Both the position numbers and the translations under genes were made by a program. This document shows, in pieces, positions 25,296 to 34,147 of a stretch of DNA of 64,000 nucleotides. Each line of letters begins with the position of its first letter. The stretch's first letter is position 1. The DNA is from Catenuloplanes indicus (lineage in GTDB: Bacteria; Actinomycetota; Actinomycetes; Mycobacteriales; Micromonosporaceae): positions 8,600,501-8,664,500 of the forward strand of contig NZ_JAUSUZ010000001.1 of assembly GCF_030813715.1 (NCBI RefSeq), in the 5' to 3' direction. The notes under the pieces were generated by a model that saw only the letters and a program-made list of their open reading frames with translations, did no database searches and was not told the DNA's origin.

Positions 25296-26622
25296 CCGGA
25301 TCACGGACGGTGAGCTGCCGCTCTGGCCGCTGGCCGCGATGTTCGGCGCGGTGCCACTGCTCTGGCTGTCCGGCGGGTTCTACCTCGGATGGCCGCTGCT
25401 CGGCGGGCTGCTCGGGCTGGTCCTGCTGGCCCGCCGCAGCCGGGTCGAGTTACCCACCGGCAGTGGTCTCTGGCTGGTCTTCTGCGTCCTGGTACTGATC
25501 TCCGCGATCCGGCTGGACGCCGGCGGGCTGGTCGTGGCGGCGCTACGGTTCGGGTTCTACGTCGCGGCGTTCCTGCTGCTGCTCTACGCCTACACGGCGC
25601 TGCGCGACGGGCAGGGCTGGGAGCGGGTCTTCCGGCCGCTCTGCCTGTTCTGGCTGTCGATGGTCGCGCTCGGCTGGCTGGGCGTGCTGCTGCCGACGTT
25701 CGCCGCGGTCAGCCCGATCGAGTTGCTGCTGCCGGCCGGCCTGCGTGCGAACCCGTTCCTCAGCGACCTCGTCCACCTGCGCAGCAGTGAGTACAGCACG
25801 AACGCGACGGCGCCGATCTACCGTCCGTCGGCGCCGTTCGCGTACACGAACACCTGGGGCAGCGCCTGGGCGCTCCTCGTCCCGTGTGTGATCGCCTACG
25901 TCCTGTCGGTGCGGCGCGGCCCGTTGCGGCGGGCGCTGCTGATCTCCCTGCCGCTCTCCCTGCCGCCGGCCTTCCTGACCCTGAACCGCGGCATGTTCGT
26001 CAGTCTCGGCGCGGGCCTGCTGTTGCTGGCCGCGCGTGGGATCGGCAGACGGCAGACCACGGTCGTGGTCTCGGTGGTGGCCGCGACGCTGTTGGCGGGG
26101 GCCGTCTGGCTGGTCATCCCGGTGGACGAACTGATCTCGGCCCGGACCAGCAGCAGCGACACCACCACCGACCGGATCGACCTGTACCGGCAGGCCCTGC
26201 TGCTCGCGGAGCGTTCGCCCGTGATCGGGTACGGCGCCCCGGTCACCGTCGACACCACTACGGCGCAGGCACCGGTCGGCACCCAGGGCCAGATCTGGCA
26301 GGTCCTGGTCTCGCACGGCGTTCCCGCGCTGCTCTGCTTCCTCGCCTTCTTCGTGGTCACCGCCCGGCGGTCGGGCCGTGCGGTGTCCCCCGCCGGTCAG
26401 TGGCTGGCCACGGTGCCGGTGATCGGCGCGGTGCAGCTGCCGTACTACGGACTGACCTTCCACAACCTGACGGTGCTCTGCTACGCGATCGGGCTGTCGA
26501 TGGCGGCGGTGGACGGTCCGGTCCGCCGGGCGGCGCCGCTACCGCCGGCGGGAGCGGCGCCGGCGCGCGGATCCGGCAGCCCTGCGCCGGACCGGGGCGG
26601 CACGGCGGAGCAGACCGCATGA
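25288..26622 (+). CDS. O-antigen ligase/Wzy-like polysaccharide polymerase
   Basis: A 444-residue membrane protein with about eleven to twelve hydrophobic helices and a large extracytoplasmic loop (about 140-200, AYTNTWGSAWALL region). LTLNRGMFVSLGAGLLLL and a second loop with DRIDLYRQALLLAERSPVIGYG are characteristic of the Wzy_C/O-antigen ligase family. It would polymerise flipped repeat units outside the membrane. It starts 8 bp inside the Wzz-like gene and ends with ATGA overlap into the flippase gene. The C-terminal about 35 residues are Pro/Ala-rich and cytoplasmic. Confidence 0.88.
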   Translation: MTDRITDGELPLWPLAAMFGAVPLLWLSGGFYLGWPLLGGLLGLVLLARRSRVELPTGSGLWLVFCVLVLISAIRLDAGGLVVAALRFGFYVAAFLLLLYAYTALRDGQGWERVFRPLCLFWLSMVALGWLGVLLPTFAAVSPIELLLPAGLRANPFLSDLVHLRSSEYSTNATAPIYRPSAPFAYTNTWGSAWALLVPCVIAYVLSVRRGPLRRALLISLPLSLPPAFLTLNRGMFVSLGAGLLLLAARGIGRRQTTVVVSVVAATLLAGAVWLVIPVDELISARTSSSDTTTDRIDLYRQALLLAERSPVIGYGAPVTVDTTTAQAPVGTQGQIWQVLVSHGVPALLCFLAFFVVTARRSGRAVSPAGQWLATVPVIGAVQLPYYGLTFHNLTVLCYAIGLSMAAVDGPVRRAAPLPPAGAAPARGSGSPAPDRGGTAEQTA

Positions 26623-28136
26623 GCGTCACCACCGCCCGGCGCACCGGTGCCCGAAGCAGCGCGGTCGGTCTGGCCGGGGCCGCGGTCAGCGGCCTGTTCG
26701 GGTTCCTGCTCGCCGTGGTCCTGGCCCGTGGTTTCGGGTCGGCCGGGGCGGGTGCGATCTTCGCCGCGGTCGGCCTGCTCACCGTGGCCTGCGCGGTCTG
26801 CTGCCTGGGGGCCGACACCGGCCTGGTCTGGGCCCTGCCCCGGCGGGCCCTCGCCACCGCGGCCCCGCTGCTCACCGTCGCCCTGGCACCGCCGCTGGCG
26901 CTGGGGTTGCTGGTGGCGGCGGGCGGGTTGCTCCTGGCCGGGCCACTGGCCGGGGTGCTCCTGCCCGACGCCGGACCGTCCGGTGTCCGCCTGCTGTCGG
27001 TGGCCTCGGCGGCGTTGCCGCTGGTCGTCGCGATGACCGTGCTGCTGTCGGCGGTGCGCGCCTCGCGGCCGATCACCGCGTACGCCGCCGTCCAGTTCGG
27101 GCTGCTGCCGGTGGGCCGCCCGGTGGCGGTCGGCGCGGTCGCTCTGGCTGCCGGTGGCGTCGTCGCGGCGCTGATCGGGTGGGTGCTGCCGGTGCTGCTC
27201 GCCCTGGTCGCCTGCGTGGCGCTGCTGTACCGGCCGCTCGGTGTCGACGGTATGTCCGCGCTGCGTCCGGTGTCTGCCGAGTGGCGCCCGTTCTGGTCGT
27301 TCGCGCTGCCCCGAGCGGTGTCCGCGGCGATCGACAGCGGCAGCATGTGGGTGGGTGTCCTGCTCACCTCCGCCCTGGCCACGGCCACCGACGCGGGCGT
27401 CTTCGGTGGCGTCGGCCGGTACGTGCTGGCCGGCCAGCTCGCGCTGCAGGGTCTTCGGGTCGCGGTGGCGCCGCAGCTGTCCCGGCTGCTCGGGGCGGGC
27501 CGGATCGCCGACGCCGCGGCCGTGCACCGGCAGACCACCGTCCTCGCCATCGCCCTGTCCTGGCCGGTCTACCTGCTCCTGGCGTTGTTCGCCCCGGCCT
27601 TCCTGGCGCTGTTCGGCGGCGACTTCGGTGCGGGCGGCACGGCGATGGCGGTGCTGAGCGCGGCCATGCTGGTGAACGTCGGGCTCGGCACGGTGCAGAC
27701 GGTGCTGCTGATGAGCGGCCACAGCCGTCGCCACCTGGCCGCCACCTCGGCCGGCCTGGCCTGCACGGTGGGCTTCGGCCTCTGGTGGATACCGGCCGGC
27801 GGCGTGCTCGGGGCCGCCGCCGCGTGGGCGGTCGGGATCGTCGTCGAGAACGTCGCCGCGGCGATCGGCGCTCGGCAGGTGATCGGCGGTGCGGTGGTGA
27901 GCCGGAGCGCGCTGCTGTCGGCGGCGGGATCCGTCGTCGCCGTGGTCCCGATCGGGTTGTGCGCGGCCGCGGTCGCCGGCCGGGGCCTACCGGGACTGCT
28001 GCTGGCCTGCGTGTCGCTGATGTGCGGGCTGGCCGCCGCGGTGTCGGTCCGGCGGGTGCGGGAGCTGATCCGGGGCGGGGTGGCGCTGCTGCGCGATGCC
28101 CGGTCCGGGTCCGGTACTGGGGAGGACGACACGTGA
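26619..28136 (+). CDS. Wzx-like polysaccharide flippase (MOP superfamily)
   Basis: A 505-residue protein with about fourteen hydrophobic segments and no large soluble domain. The N-terminal SAVGLAGAAVSGLFGFLLAVVLARGFG resembles the first helix of oligosaccharide flippases. It is predicted to move lipid-linked repeat units across the membrane for polymerisation by the preceding Wzy-like protein. It overlaps Wzy upstream (ATGA) and the sulfotransferase gene downstream (GTGA). MurJ-like and teichoic-acid flippases are alternatives within the superfamily, but the neighbours favour EPS. Confidence 0.87.
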   Translation: MSVTTARRTGARSSAVGLAGAAVSGLFGFLLAVVLARGFGSAGAGAIFAAVGLLTVACAVCCLGADTGLVWALPRRALATAAPLLTVALAPPLALGLLVAAGGLLLAGPLAGVLLPDAGPSGVRLLSVASAALPLVVAMTVLLSAVRASRPITAYAAVQFGLLPVGRPVAVGAVALAAGGVVAALIGWVLPVLLALVACVALLYRPLGVDGMSALRPVSAEWRPFWSFALPRAVSAAIDSGSMWVGVLLTSALATATDAGVFGGVGRYVLAGQLALQGLRVAVAPQLSRLLGAGRIADAAAVHRQTTVLAIALSWPVYLLLALFAPAFLALFGGDFGAGGTAMAVLSAAMLVNVGLGTVQTVLLMSGHSRRHLAATSAGLACTVGFGLWWIPAGGVLGAAAAWAVGIVVENVAAAIGARQVIGGAVVSRSALLSAAGSVVAVVPIGLCAAAVAGRGLPGLLLACVSLMCGLAAAVSVRRVRELIRGGVALLRDARSGSGTGEDDT

Positions 28137-29035
28137 CGACCATGAGGGACCGAGCCAAGCGGATGGCGCCACCGGGACTGCGGGAACGGGCGCGGGAGGG
28201 CCTGGTCCGCTACGGCGAGCGCACCAGCGACCGTCGCCCGCTACCCGACTTCCTGATCATCGGTACCAAGCGCGGCGGCACCACCTCGCTGTGGAACTAC
28301 CTGATCCAGCATCCGCTGGTGCCCCGCCTCTTTCCGGCCTGGAACACCAAGACGTCGCACTACTTCGAGGAGAACTGGCATCGGGGCGAGGCCTGGTACC
28401 GATCGCACTTCCCGACCGAACGACACCGGCGGCGGCTTGAGCGGCGGTTCGGCGCGGCGCCGAAGGTGGGCGAGGCGGCTCCGCTCTACATGTTCCATCC
28501 GCTCGTCCCGGCCCGGGTGCAGACGCTGATGCCGTCCGTCCGGCTGATCGTGCTGCTGCGCGACCCGGTGGAGCGGGCCTGGTCGCACTGGAAGGAGCGA
28601 CGGACCGAGGGTCACGAGCCGTTGGGCTTCGCCGAGGCGCTGGCCGCGGAGCCGGAGCGGACGGCCGGCGAACGTGAGCGGTTGATCGCCGACCCGAACC
28701 TGTTCAGCGAGCCGTTCGACTGGTGGACGTACCGGGCCCGGGGCCGGTATCTGGAGCACCTCGAGCCCTGGCTCGTGCGCTTTCCCCGGGAACAGCTGCT
28801 GGTGCTGCCGAGCGAGGCGCTCTATCGCGACCCGGCCGCGACCTATGCACGGGTGCTGGAGTTCGTCGGCCTGCCCGCGCACGAGCTCGGTAGCTACGAG
28901 GTGTTCAACGGTCGTCGTTCGGCGCCGATGGACCCGGCGATCCGGGCGGAGCTGACGGCGTACTTCCGGCCCTGCAACCAGGCGCTCGCCCGGCGGCTGG
29001 GGATGTCCTTCGACTGGGCGGGCGGGGAGGGTTGA
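28133..29035 (+). CDS. PAPS-dependent sulfotransferase in EPS cluster
   Basis: A 300-residue cytoplasmic sulfotransferase (Sulfotransfer_1, heparan-sulfate-type). The 5'-phosphosulfate loop is GTKRGGTTS (44-52), and the 3'-phosphate-binding motif is RDPVERAWSHW (143-153). The C-terminal ELTAYFRPCNQALARRLG segment is typical of the glycan-sulfating subgroup. The start GTG 28133 overlaps the flippase stop after GGAGG; ATG 28142 is in frame. It would transfer sulfate from PAPS to a sugar hydroxyl or amine of the repeat unit, or to a lipid-linked precursor. No PAPS synthesis genes lie in this window. Confidence 0.9.
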   Translation: MTTMRDRAKRMAPPGLRERAREGLVRYGERTSDRRPLPDFLIIGTKRGGTTSLWNYLIQHPLVPRLFPAWNTKTSHYFEENWHRGEAWYRSHFPTERHRRRLERRFGAAPKVGEAAPLYMFHPLVPARVQTLMPSVRLIVLLRDPVERAWSHWKERRTEGHEPLGFAEALAAEPERTAGERERLIADPNLFSEPFDWWTYRARGRYLEHLEPWLVRFPREQLLVLPSEALYRDPAATYARVLEFVGLPAHELGSYEVFNGRRSAPMDPAIRAELTAYFRPCNQALARRLGMSFDWAGGEG

Positions 29036-30297
29036 CCGGCTCCGGGGCGCGGGCGGTCCTTCCACATGATCCGCGGGACCGCGACGACGGCCTGGGCTGG
29101 GTGGCCCGCGCGGTCTTCCCGGACGAGCGGCTGCGGGTGACGGTCGGCCGGCGCCGGTGGGGCCCCGGTGTGACCAGCTGGGCGGTGGTGCCCTCGGTGT
29201 CGCGTGCCCGGTTCCTGGTGCCGCTCGGGGATCCCCGGGTCGCGGCCGGTTCCGTGCTGGCCTTCAACTCGCTGCGGTCCGGCGCCACCCGGGCGGTGCG
29301 CACGACGCTGGGTGGTCTGGCCCGCGTGGGTGCCGCCGAGGCGTTGCCGTTCCCGGTGCTCTCCGCCGACGGCCCGGCCGGGGCGGCGGCGGCCTCGTCG
29401 CTGATCGCGCACCTGGCCGAGGTGCTGGGCGAGCCGGGCCTGCGCGCGGCGATCGGGGTCCGGCCGCCGGACCCGAACCGCAAGCCCACCCTGCAGTTGT
29501 TCGACGGACGGGGAAAGCCACGCGGGTACGCGAAGATCGGCTGGAACGAGGCCACCCGGGCGCTGGTCCGGGCGGAATCGGCGGCCCTGCGCGTCCTGCC
29601 GGATCGCCCTCACGACGGCTATCCGGTCGTACCTCGCCTGCTGCACAGCGGCGACTGGGCCGGGCGGGCGGTGTCGGTCACCGCTCCGCTGCCCGAGACG
29701 GTGCGCCGGCTGCCGGAGCCGAGCCGTCCTCGCCTGGCCGGGCTGCTGGCTGTCGCGCGCCGCGGTGGGCCGCCGGGCCCGCTCCGGACGACGGCCGAGG
29801 CGGGTCTGCTGGACCGGTTCCGCCGGGAGTCGGCGACGGTGCCGGGCGCGGCCGGCGAGACGATCCGGCGGCTGGTCGTGCGACTGGCCGAGACCGTGGG
29901 TGGTCTGCGGATGGAGTTCGGCGACTGGCACGGGGACTGGGTGCCGTGGAATCTGGGCGAGGTCGCCGAGCGCCCGGGTGTGGCCCGCCTGGTGGCCTGG
30001 GACTGGGAGCACAGCGGCTCCGGTATGCCGGTCGGCGTCGATCTCGTCCATCAGGTGTTCAACACCGCGCTGGTGGTGGCCCGGCGCCCCGCGTCCCGGG
30101 CGGTGGACGCCGCACGCGCGACGTTGTGGGCCCGGATGCCCGATCTGGGGATCAGTCCGGACGCCGTCGAATCAGTCGTCGACATATACCTGGTCGAAAT
30201 GTGGCTGCGCACTTTTCGACTCGCCGCGGGCGGCGCCGGGTGGAATGCCGACCTGCACCCGTCTCTATTGGAGGTGCTGACCAGAAGAATGATGTGA
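29032..30297 (+). CDS. Protein-kinase-like fold phosphotransferase of the EPS locus
   Basis: A 421-residue soluble protein. The C-terminal half has the aminoglycoside-phosphotransferase/kinase-fold catalytic motif HGDWVPWN (H300, D302, N307) and the metal-binding DWE (D324). An upstream VRAESAALRVL resembles the alphaC region, and RGYAKIGW looks like a beta3 strand with Lys. The N-terminal about 130 residues match nothing I recognise. The start is TTG 29032, directly after GGGGAGG and overlapping the sulfotransferase stop; the first ATG is far inside the fold. It probably phosphorylates a sugar or precursor, but the substrate is unknown. Confidence 0.75.
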   Translation: MTGSGARAVLPHDPRDRDDGLGWVARAVFPDERLRVTVGRRRWGPGVTSWAVVPSVSRARFLVPLGDPRVAAGSVLAFNSLRSGATRAVRTTLGGLARVGAAEALPFPVLSADGPAGAAAASSLIAHLAEVLGEPGLRAAIGVRPPDPNRKPTLQLFDGRGKPRGYAKIGWNEATRALVRAESAALRVLPDRPHDGYPVVPRLLHSGDWAGRAVSVTAPLPETVRRLPEPSRPRLAGLLAVARRGGPPGPLRTTAEAGLLDRFRRESATVPGAAGETIRRLVVRLAETVGGLRMEFGDWHGDWVPWNLGEVAERPGVARLVAWDWEHSGSGMPVGVDLVHQVFNTALVVARRPASRAVDAARATLWARMPDLGISPDAVESVVDIYLVEMWLRTFRLAAGGAGWNADLHPSLLEVLTRRMM

Positions 30298-30548
30298 GGC
30301 GGTCGACGAGATACGTTCTTCTCTGCGGATCAAATCATATTAAACCTATAGGTCGGCGAGGAAAGCGGGATCCGTCTTAAGCCGGAATTCCGGAAGGTTC
30401 CAAGAACTCCTTATGTGCATCATCTGACATTCGGAAAGGCGTATGAATGCCGACACCCACGCGAAAGTGAACGCGAATGAAACGCGCCGCCTATAAATTG
30501 TTTCCGTCGTTGAAAGCGGGGCCGCCAAAGATCGTTTAGGAGGAATGC
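30298..30548. other. A/T-rich promoter region inside the EPS locus
   Basis: About 250 bp, much more A/T-rich than average (30320-30350 and 30480-30545 notably), ending in TTTAGGAGGAAT before the Alg14-like gene. It probably carries a second promoter of the locus. No ORF here is convincing. Confidence 0.5.
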
Positions 30549-31031
30549 ATGGGTCACGTGCCGGGCGACGGGTCGGGCAGCCCGCCGCTTCTGCTGGTCG
30601 CCTCCAGCGGAGGACATCTCGCGCAGCTTCTCGCGCTCGAACCGTGGTACCGGGAGCGGAACCGCCGGTGGGTCAGCTTCGACACGCCGGACGCGGTCTC
30701 CCTGCTGCGCGACGAGACGGTCACCTGGGCGCATCACCCGACCACCCGCAACCTGCGGAACCTCCTGCGAAACCTGCGCCTCGCCGCCGCTCTGGTCCGC
30801 CCCGCCCGGGCCGGTGCGGTGATCACCACCGGAGCGGGCGTCGCCTTCCCGTTCGTGTTGCTGGCCTGGCTCCAGCGGATCCCCACCGTCTACATCGAGG
30901 TCTACGACCGGATAGACACGCCGACACTCACCGCGCGCCTGTGCCGGCCGTTCCTGTCCGCGATGCTCGTCCAGTGGGAGGAGCAGCGCAGGCTCTATCC
31001 CGAGGCCACCGTCGTGGGGCAGCTGATATGA
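30549..31031 (+). CDS. Alg14/PssD-like glycosyltransferase subunit
   Basis: A 160-residue protein with LLLVASSGGHLAQLLAL at the N-terminus, the nucleotide-sugar/membrane-anchor motif of Alg14 and its bacterial PssD/EpsE equivalents. Later it has VITTGAGVAFPFVLLAWL and YIEVYDRIDTPTLT. These proteins recruit the catalytic Alg13-like subunit to the membrane, and the pair adds a sugar to a lipid-linked acceptor. The start ATG 30549 follows AGGAGG. Its last codons overlap the Alg13-like gene by 4 bp, so the two subunits should be made together. Confidence 0.87.
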   Translation: MGHVPGDGSGSPPLLLVASSGGHLAQLLALEPWYRERNRRWVSFDTPDAVSLLRDETVTWAHHPTTRNLRNLLRNLRLAAALVRPARAGAVITTGAGVAFPFVLLAWLQRIPTVYIEVYDRIDTPTLTARLCRPFLSAMLVQWEEQRRLYPEATVVGQLI

Positions 31032-31579
31032 CCGAGGCGAGCACTCCGTCGGTGCTGGTCGTGGTCGGCACCGACGTGCACCGCTTCGACCGGTTGATGG
31101 GATGGCTGGAGCAGTGGCACACGACCCGCCGCGACGGTCTCGCCATGTTGATCCAGCACGGCAGCAGCCGGCGCCCGGAGATTCCCGGCGCCACCGCCTT
31201 TCTGGCCCATGAGGCACTGGCCGAGGCGATGACCAGGGTTCGGGCCGTGGTCAGCCACGGCGGCCCGGCCACCATCACCGAGGCCCGGCGCAACGGGCAC
31301 ACCCCGATCGTGGTCGCCCGCGATCCCGCGCACGGCGAACACGTCGACGACCATCAGATGCTGTTCGCCGGCCGGCTGGCCGGGTACGGCCTGATCCGGC
31401 TCTGCGCCTCCGCCACGGAGTTGCACACCGCGCTCGACGAGGCGATGTCCGGTGTCCCCGGTGCCCCGGCCAGGATACCGGCCCAGACGGACCGGTCGGC
31501 GGCGGTACGGCGGGTGGGCCGCATCGTCGACGACCTCCTGGCCGTCCGGCACCAGGGCCGGCGTGGGGGAGGGCGATGA
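31028..31579 (+). CDS. Alg13/PssE-like glycosyltransferase subunit (GT28 C-terminal type)
   Basis: A 183-residue protein. The N-terminus is VLVVVGTDVHRFDRLMGWLEQW, and the donor-binding segment is RVRAVVSHGGPATITEARRNGHTPIVVARDPAHGEHVDDHQ, a compact version of the MurG/Alg13 C-terminal domain. The SHGG and the acidic/Gln residues that bind UDP-sugar are present. It works with the preceding Alg14-like subunit, overlapping it by 4 bp. The C-terminal 20 residues are basic. It overlaps the GT2 gene by 4 bp. Confidence 0.87.
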   Translation: MTEASTPSVLVVVGTDVHRFDRLMGWLEQWHTTRRDGLAMLIQHGSSRRPEIPGATAFLAHEALAEAMTRVRAVVSHGGPATITEARRNGHTPIVVARDPAHGEHVDDHQMLFAGRLAGYGLIRLCASATELHTALDEAMSGVPGAPARIPAQTDRSAAVRRVGRIVDDLLAVRHQGRRGGGR

Positions 31580-32496
31580 GCCCGGCGATCTCCGTGATCG
31601 TGCCGACCGTCGACCGGCCCGAGCTGATGCGCCGGGCCGTGGACGCGGCCACCGGTCAGGAACACCCAGGCATGATCGAGGTGATCGTCGTCTTCGACCG
31701 TAACCCGCCGGACGAGTCCCTCCAGCGCGCCTGGCGCGACCCCTCCGGTGCGGAACGGGTGGTCCGGGTGATCCCCAACCGGCGGCGTCCCGGTCTCGCC
31801 GGCGCCCGCAACAGCGGGATCGACGCCGCGACCGGCGACCTGATCGCGTTCTGCGACGACGACGACGAATGGCTGCCCGGCAAGCTCGCCGCACAGCTTC
31901 CGGCACTGGATGCCGGGGCGGACTTCGTCTGCTCGGGCATCCGGGTGACCACCGGGGAGTCCGAACACGAGCGGGTGCTCCACCGCACCCGGGTGTCGCT
32001 CGCCGACCTGCTGCGCGACCGGATCACCGAGCTGCACCCGTCGACGTTCCTCATCCGGGCCGCGGCCCTGCGCGATCACATCGGCCTGGTCGACGAGGAC
32101 ATCCCCGGCAGTTACGCGGAGGACTACGAGTTCCTGCTCCGGGCCGCGCGACGCGGGCCGCTGGCCAACGTGCCGAGTCCCGGGGTGCTGGTCCGCTGGT
32201 ATCGCCGCTCGCACTTCACCGAGCGCTGGGAGACCATCTCCGAGGCGCTGCGCTGGTTGCTGGAGCGCTATCCGGAGTTCGCCGGCGAGCCGGCCGGCCT
32301 CGCCCGGGTCTGCGGTCAGATCGCCTTCGCCGAGGCGGCGCTGGGCAACGGCCGGTCGGCGGCCCGGTGGGCCGGCCGGACACTGGCCGGGAACGCCCGC
32401 GAACCCCGGGCGTACCTCGCGCTGGCCGTCGCCGGCGGGCTCCTCAGCCCGGACACCGTGGTGCGCACGCTGCGCCGGCGCGGTCGCGGCATCTGA
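31576..32496 (+). CDS. Family 2 glycosyltransferase
   Basis: A 306-residue GT-A enzyme. The N-terminus is ISVIVPTVDRPELMRRAVDAA, ARNSGIDAATGDLIAFCDDDDEWLPGKL contains the DxD-like metal site, and a later EDYEFLLRAA holds the likely catalytic acid. There is no membrane helix. It adds a sugar to the lipid-linked repeat unit. It overlaps the Alg13-like gene and is the last plus-strand gene of the EPS cluster before a strong bidirectional terminator. Confidence 0.9.
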   Translation: MSPAISVIVPTVDRPELMRRAVDAATGQEHPGMIEVIVVFDRNPPDESLQRAWRDPSGAERVVRVIPNRRRPGLAGARNSGIDAATGDLIAFCDDDDEWLPGKLAAQLPALDAGADFVCSGIRVTTGESEHERVLHRTRVSLADLLRDRITELHPSTFLIRAAALRDHIGLVDEDIPGSYAEDYEFLLRAARRGPLANVPSPGVLVRWYRRSHFTERWETISEALRWLLERYPEFAGEPAGLARVCGQIAFAEAALGNGRSAARWAGRTLAGNAREPRAYLALAVAGGLLSPDTVVRTLRRRGRGI

Positions 32497-32501
32497 CCGA
32501 T

Positions 32502-32530
32502 CCTCCGGGCCGGTTCTGCCGGCCCGGAGG
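32502..32530. terminator. Bidirectional terminator between convergent EPS transcripts
   Basis: CCTCCGGGCCGG (32502-32513) and CCGGCCCGGAGG (32519-32530) form a perfect 12-bp stem with a 5-nt loop. It lies between the GT2 stop (32496) and the sugar-transferase stop (32540). Confidence 0.75.
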
Positions 32531-32539
32531 GGTCCGCCG

Positions 32540-34009
32540 TCAGTAGGCGCCGCTGGACCGGGCCACTGCGGTCACCGTGCGAGCGAGGATGATCAGGTCC
32601 AGGGTGAGAGTCCAGTTCTCCACGTACCGCAGGTCGAGCCGAATCGCTTCCTCCCACGGCAGGTCGCCCCGTCCGGAGACCTGCCACAGCCCGGTCATGC
32701 CGGGCTTGACCACCAGCCTCCGGCGCATGTCCTCCGGGTACGCGGCCACCTCCGCCGGAAGCGGCGGCCGAGGTCCGACCAGCGACATCTCGCCGCGCAC
32801 CACATTCACCAGCTGCGGCAACTCGTCGAGGGAGTACCGTCGCAGAAATCGGCCCACCCGGCTGATCCGCGGATCCTCGCGTAGCTTGAACAGCACCCCG
32901 TCGTGGTCGTTGAGGTGGCGCAGCGCGGCCAGTTGCGCCTCGGCGCCGAGCCGCATGGTGCGAAACTTCAGCATGGTGAAGGGCCGCTCATGCCGCCCCA
33001 CCCGGGTCTGCCGAAACAGCACCGGGCCGGGTGCGCTCCGGTCCAGCCGGACGGCGAGCGCGCACGCCGCCAACAGCGGAGCGAGCACGATCAGGGCAAG
33101 AGCCGCGGCGGTACGGTCGAAAAGGTTCTTGACCAGGCGTCCCGGGCCGGTGAGCCGTGGATGCTCGACATGCAGCATCGGCAGTCCGTCCACCGGCCGG
33201 ATGGTCGTACGCCCGTCGGTGACCTCCACCAGCGCGCTGGACAGCACCAGGTCGATGTCCTGGCCCTCCAGCCGCCATGCGAGCCGGCGCACGGCCGGCC
33301 CGTCCAGTTCCGGGCAGGGCAGGATCATCACGGTGTCGGCCTGCGCGGTCAGCGCGACCGTGGCGATCGACTCGAATCCCTCGATCACCGGGACGGTCCG
33401 TAGCTGCGGCGGCAGATCATCCCGCCGGGGCACACAGGCCGCCACCACCTCAAGCCCGTGGTACCGCTCGTGACGCAGCTGCCCGGTCAGCGCGGCGACC
33501 GAGCCGGCGTGCCCGGCCACCACCACCCGGCGCAGGCAGCGCCGACGGGACCAGGCCCGGTGCAGTGCCATCCGGTTCAGGCGCCGGGCGGCGAGCCCGA
33601 GCGCGGTGAGCGCCGGCATCGCCACGGTCACGTAGCCACGGGCGACCTCCGCCTCGGACACGTACGACAGAAAGGCGATCGTCGCGGTGAGCGCCAGCGC
33701 CGCCCGCAGCACCCGCTGGTACTCCTCGTTGCCGCTGAACAGGTACCGGTCGTCGTAGGCGTGATTGAGCAGCAGTGCGATCAGCCAGCCCGCCGACAGC
33801 AGCACGCTGATCAGCGCATACGACCATCCCTCGGTCGTCAGGTCGCCCCCGAAGCGGACTTGCATGGCGATCAGGACCGCGGCCACCACGGCCAGGGTGT
33901 CGCTGACGATCAAGGTGAGGACGTAACGCCGTTGCCACGCGGGGCGGGCCGAGGCCTGAGTCCGTGGCGCGGGGACGGTGACGGCCGCAAGGGTGTCTGA
34001 TGACATCAT
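32540..34009 (-). CDS. Polyprenyl-phosphate glycosyl-1-phosphate transferase (WbaP/EpsE-type initiator)
   Basis: A 489-residue enzyme with four N-terminal helices (about 25-125), a CoA-binding-like middle (about 140-260), a further helix (about 295-320) and the bacterial sugar transferase domain. That domain has FRQTRVGRHERPFTMLKFRTMR, RYSLDELPQLVNVVRGEMSLVGPRPPLP and KPGMTGLWQVSGRGDLPWEEA. It starts repeat-unit assembly by moving a sugar-1-phosphate to undecaprenyl phosphate. It is on the opposite strand to the rest of the locus, in line with the GH16 gene. A GGTAAC-N6-GTTACC palindrome lies in its upstream region. Confidence 0.92.
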   Translation of the reverse strand: MMSSDTLAAVTVPAPRTQASARPAWQRRYVLTLIVSDTLAVVAAVLIAMQVRFGGDLTTEGWSYALISVLLSAGWLIALLLNHAYDDRYLFSGNEEYQRVLRAALALTATIAFLSYVSEAEVARGYVTVAMPALTALGLAARRLNRMALHRAWSRRRCLRRVVVAGHAGSVAALTGQLRHERYHGLEVVAACVPRRDDLPPQLRTVPVIEGFESIATVALTAQADTVMILPCPELDGPAVRRLAWRLEGQDIDLVLSSALVEVTDGRTTIRPVDGLPMLHVEHPRLTGPGRLVKNLFDRTAAALALIVLAPLLAACALAVRLDRSAPGPVLFRQTRVGRHERPFTMLKFRTMRLGAEAQLAALRHLNDHDGVLFKLREDPRISRVGRFLRRYSLDELPQLVNVVRGEMSLVGPRPPLPAEVAAYPEDMRRRLVVKPGMTGLWQVSGRGDLPWEEAIRLDLRYVENWTLTLDLIILARTVTAVARSSGAY

Positions 34010-34104
34010 CGGCTGGTGCCCTTCCGATGGGTAGCACGACAGACCGGGGGTCCCGCCCGGTCGGGTGCCGTCGAAGGAGAGGCCGCCAAGCCACTTCGAA
34101 CAGA

Positions 34105-34140
34105 GTTAACGTAACAACCTTTGGTAACGTTTCAGTTACC
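34105..34140. promoter_or_regulatory. Clustered GTTAC-type palindromes upstream of the initiating transferase
   Basis: A perfect GGTAAC-N6-GTTACC palindrome spans 34123-34140, and GTTAACGTAAC lies at 34105-34115. The spacing (TAAC-N6-GTTA) is one base off the BldD arrangement I recall, so I do not assign a regulator. The site sits 96-131 bp before the transferase start and just after the GH16 stop. Confidence 0.5.
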
Positions 34141-34147
34141 GTGAGTT

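Noticed and set aside
30298-30548. Possible riboswitch in the EPS intergenic region
   Set aside because: The region is A/T-rich and has an excellent RBS, but I could not find paired helices matching a known riboswitch class.
34123-34140. The GGTAAC-N6-GTTACC site as a BldD box
   Set aside because: The arms resemble BldD half-sites, but the spacing is one base longer than the arrangement I recall, so no regulator is assigned.
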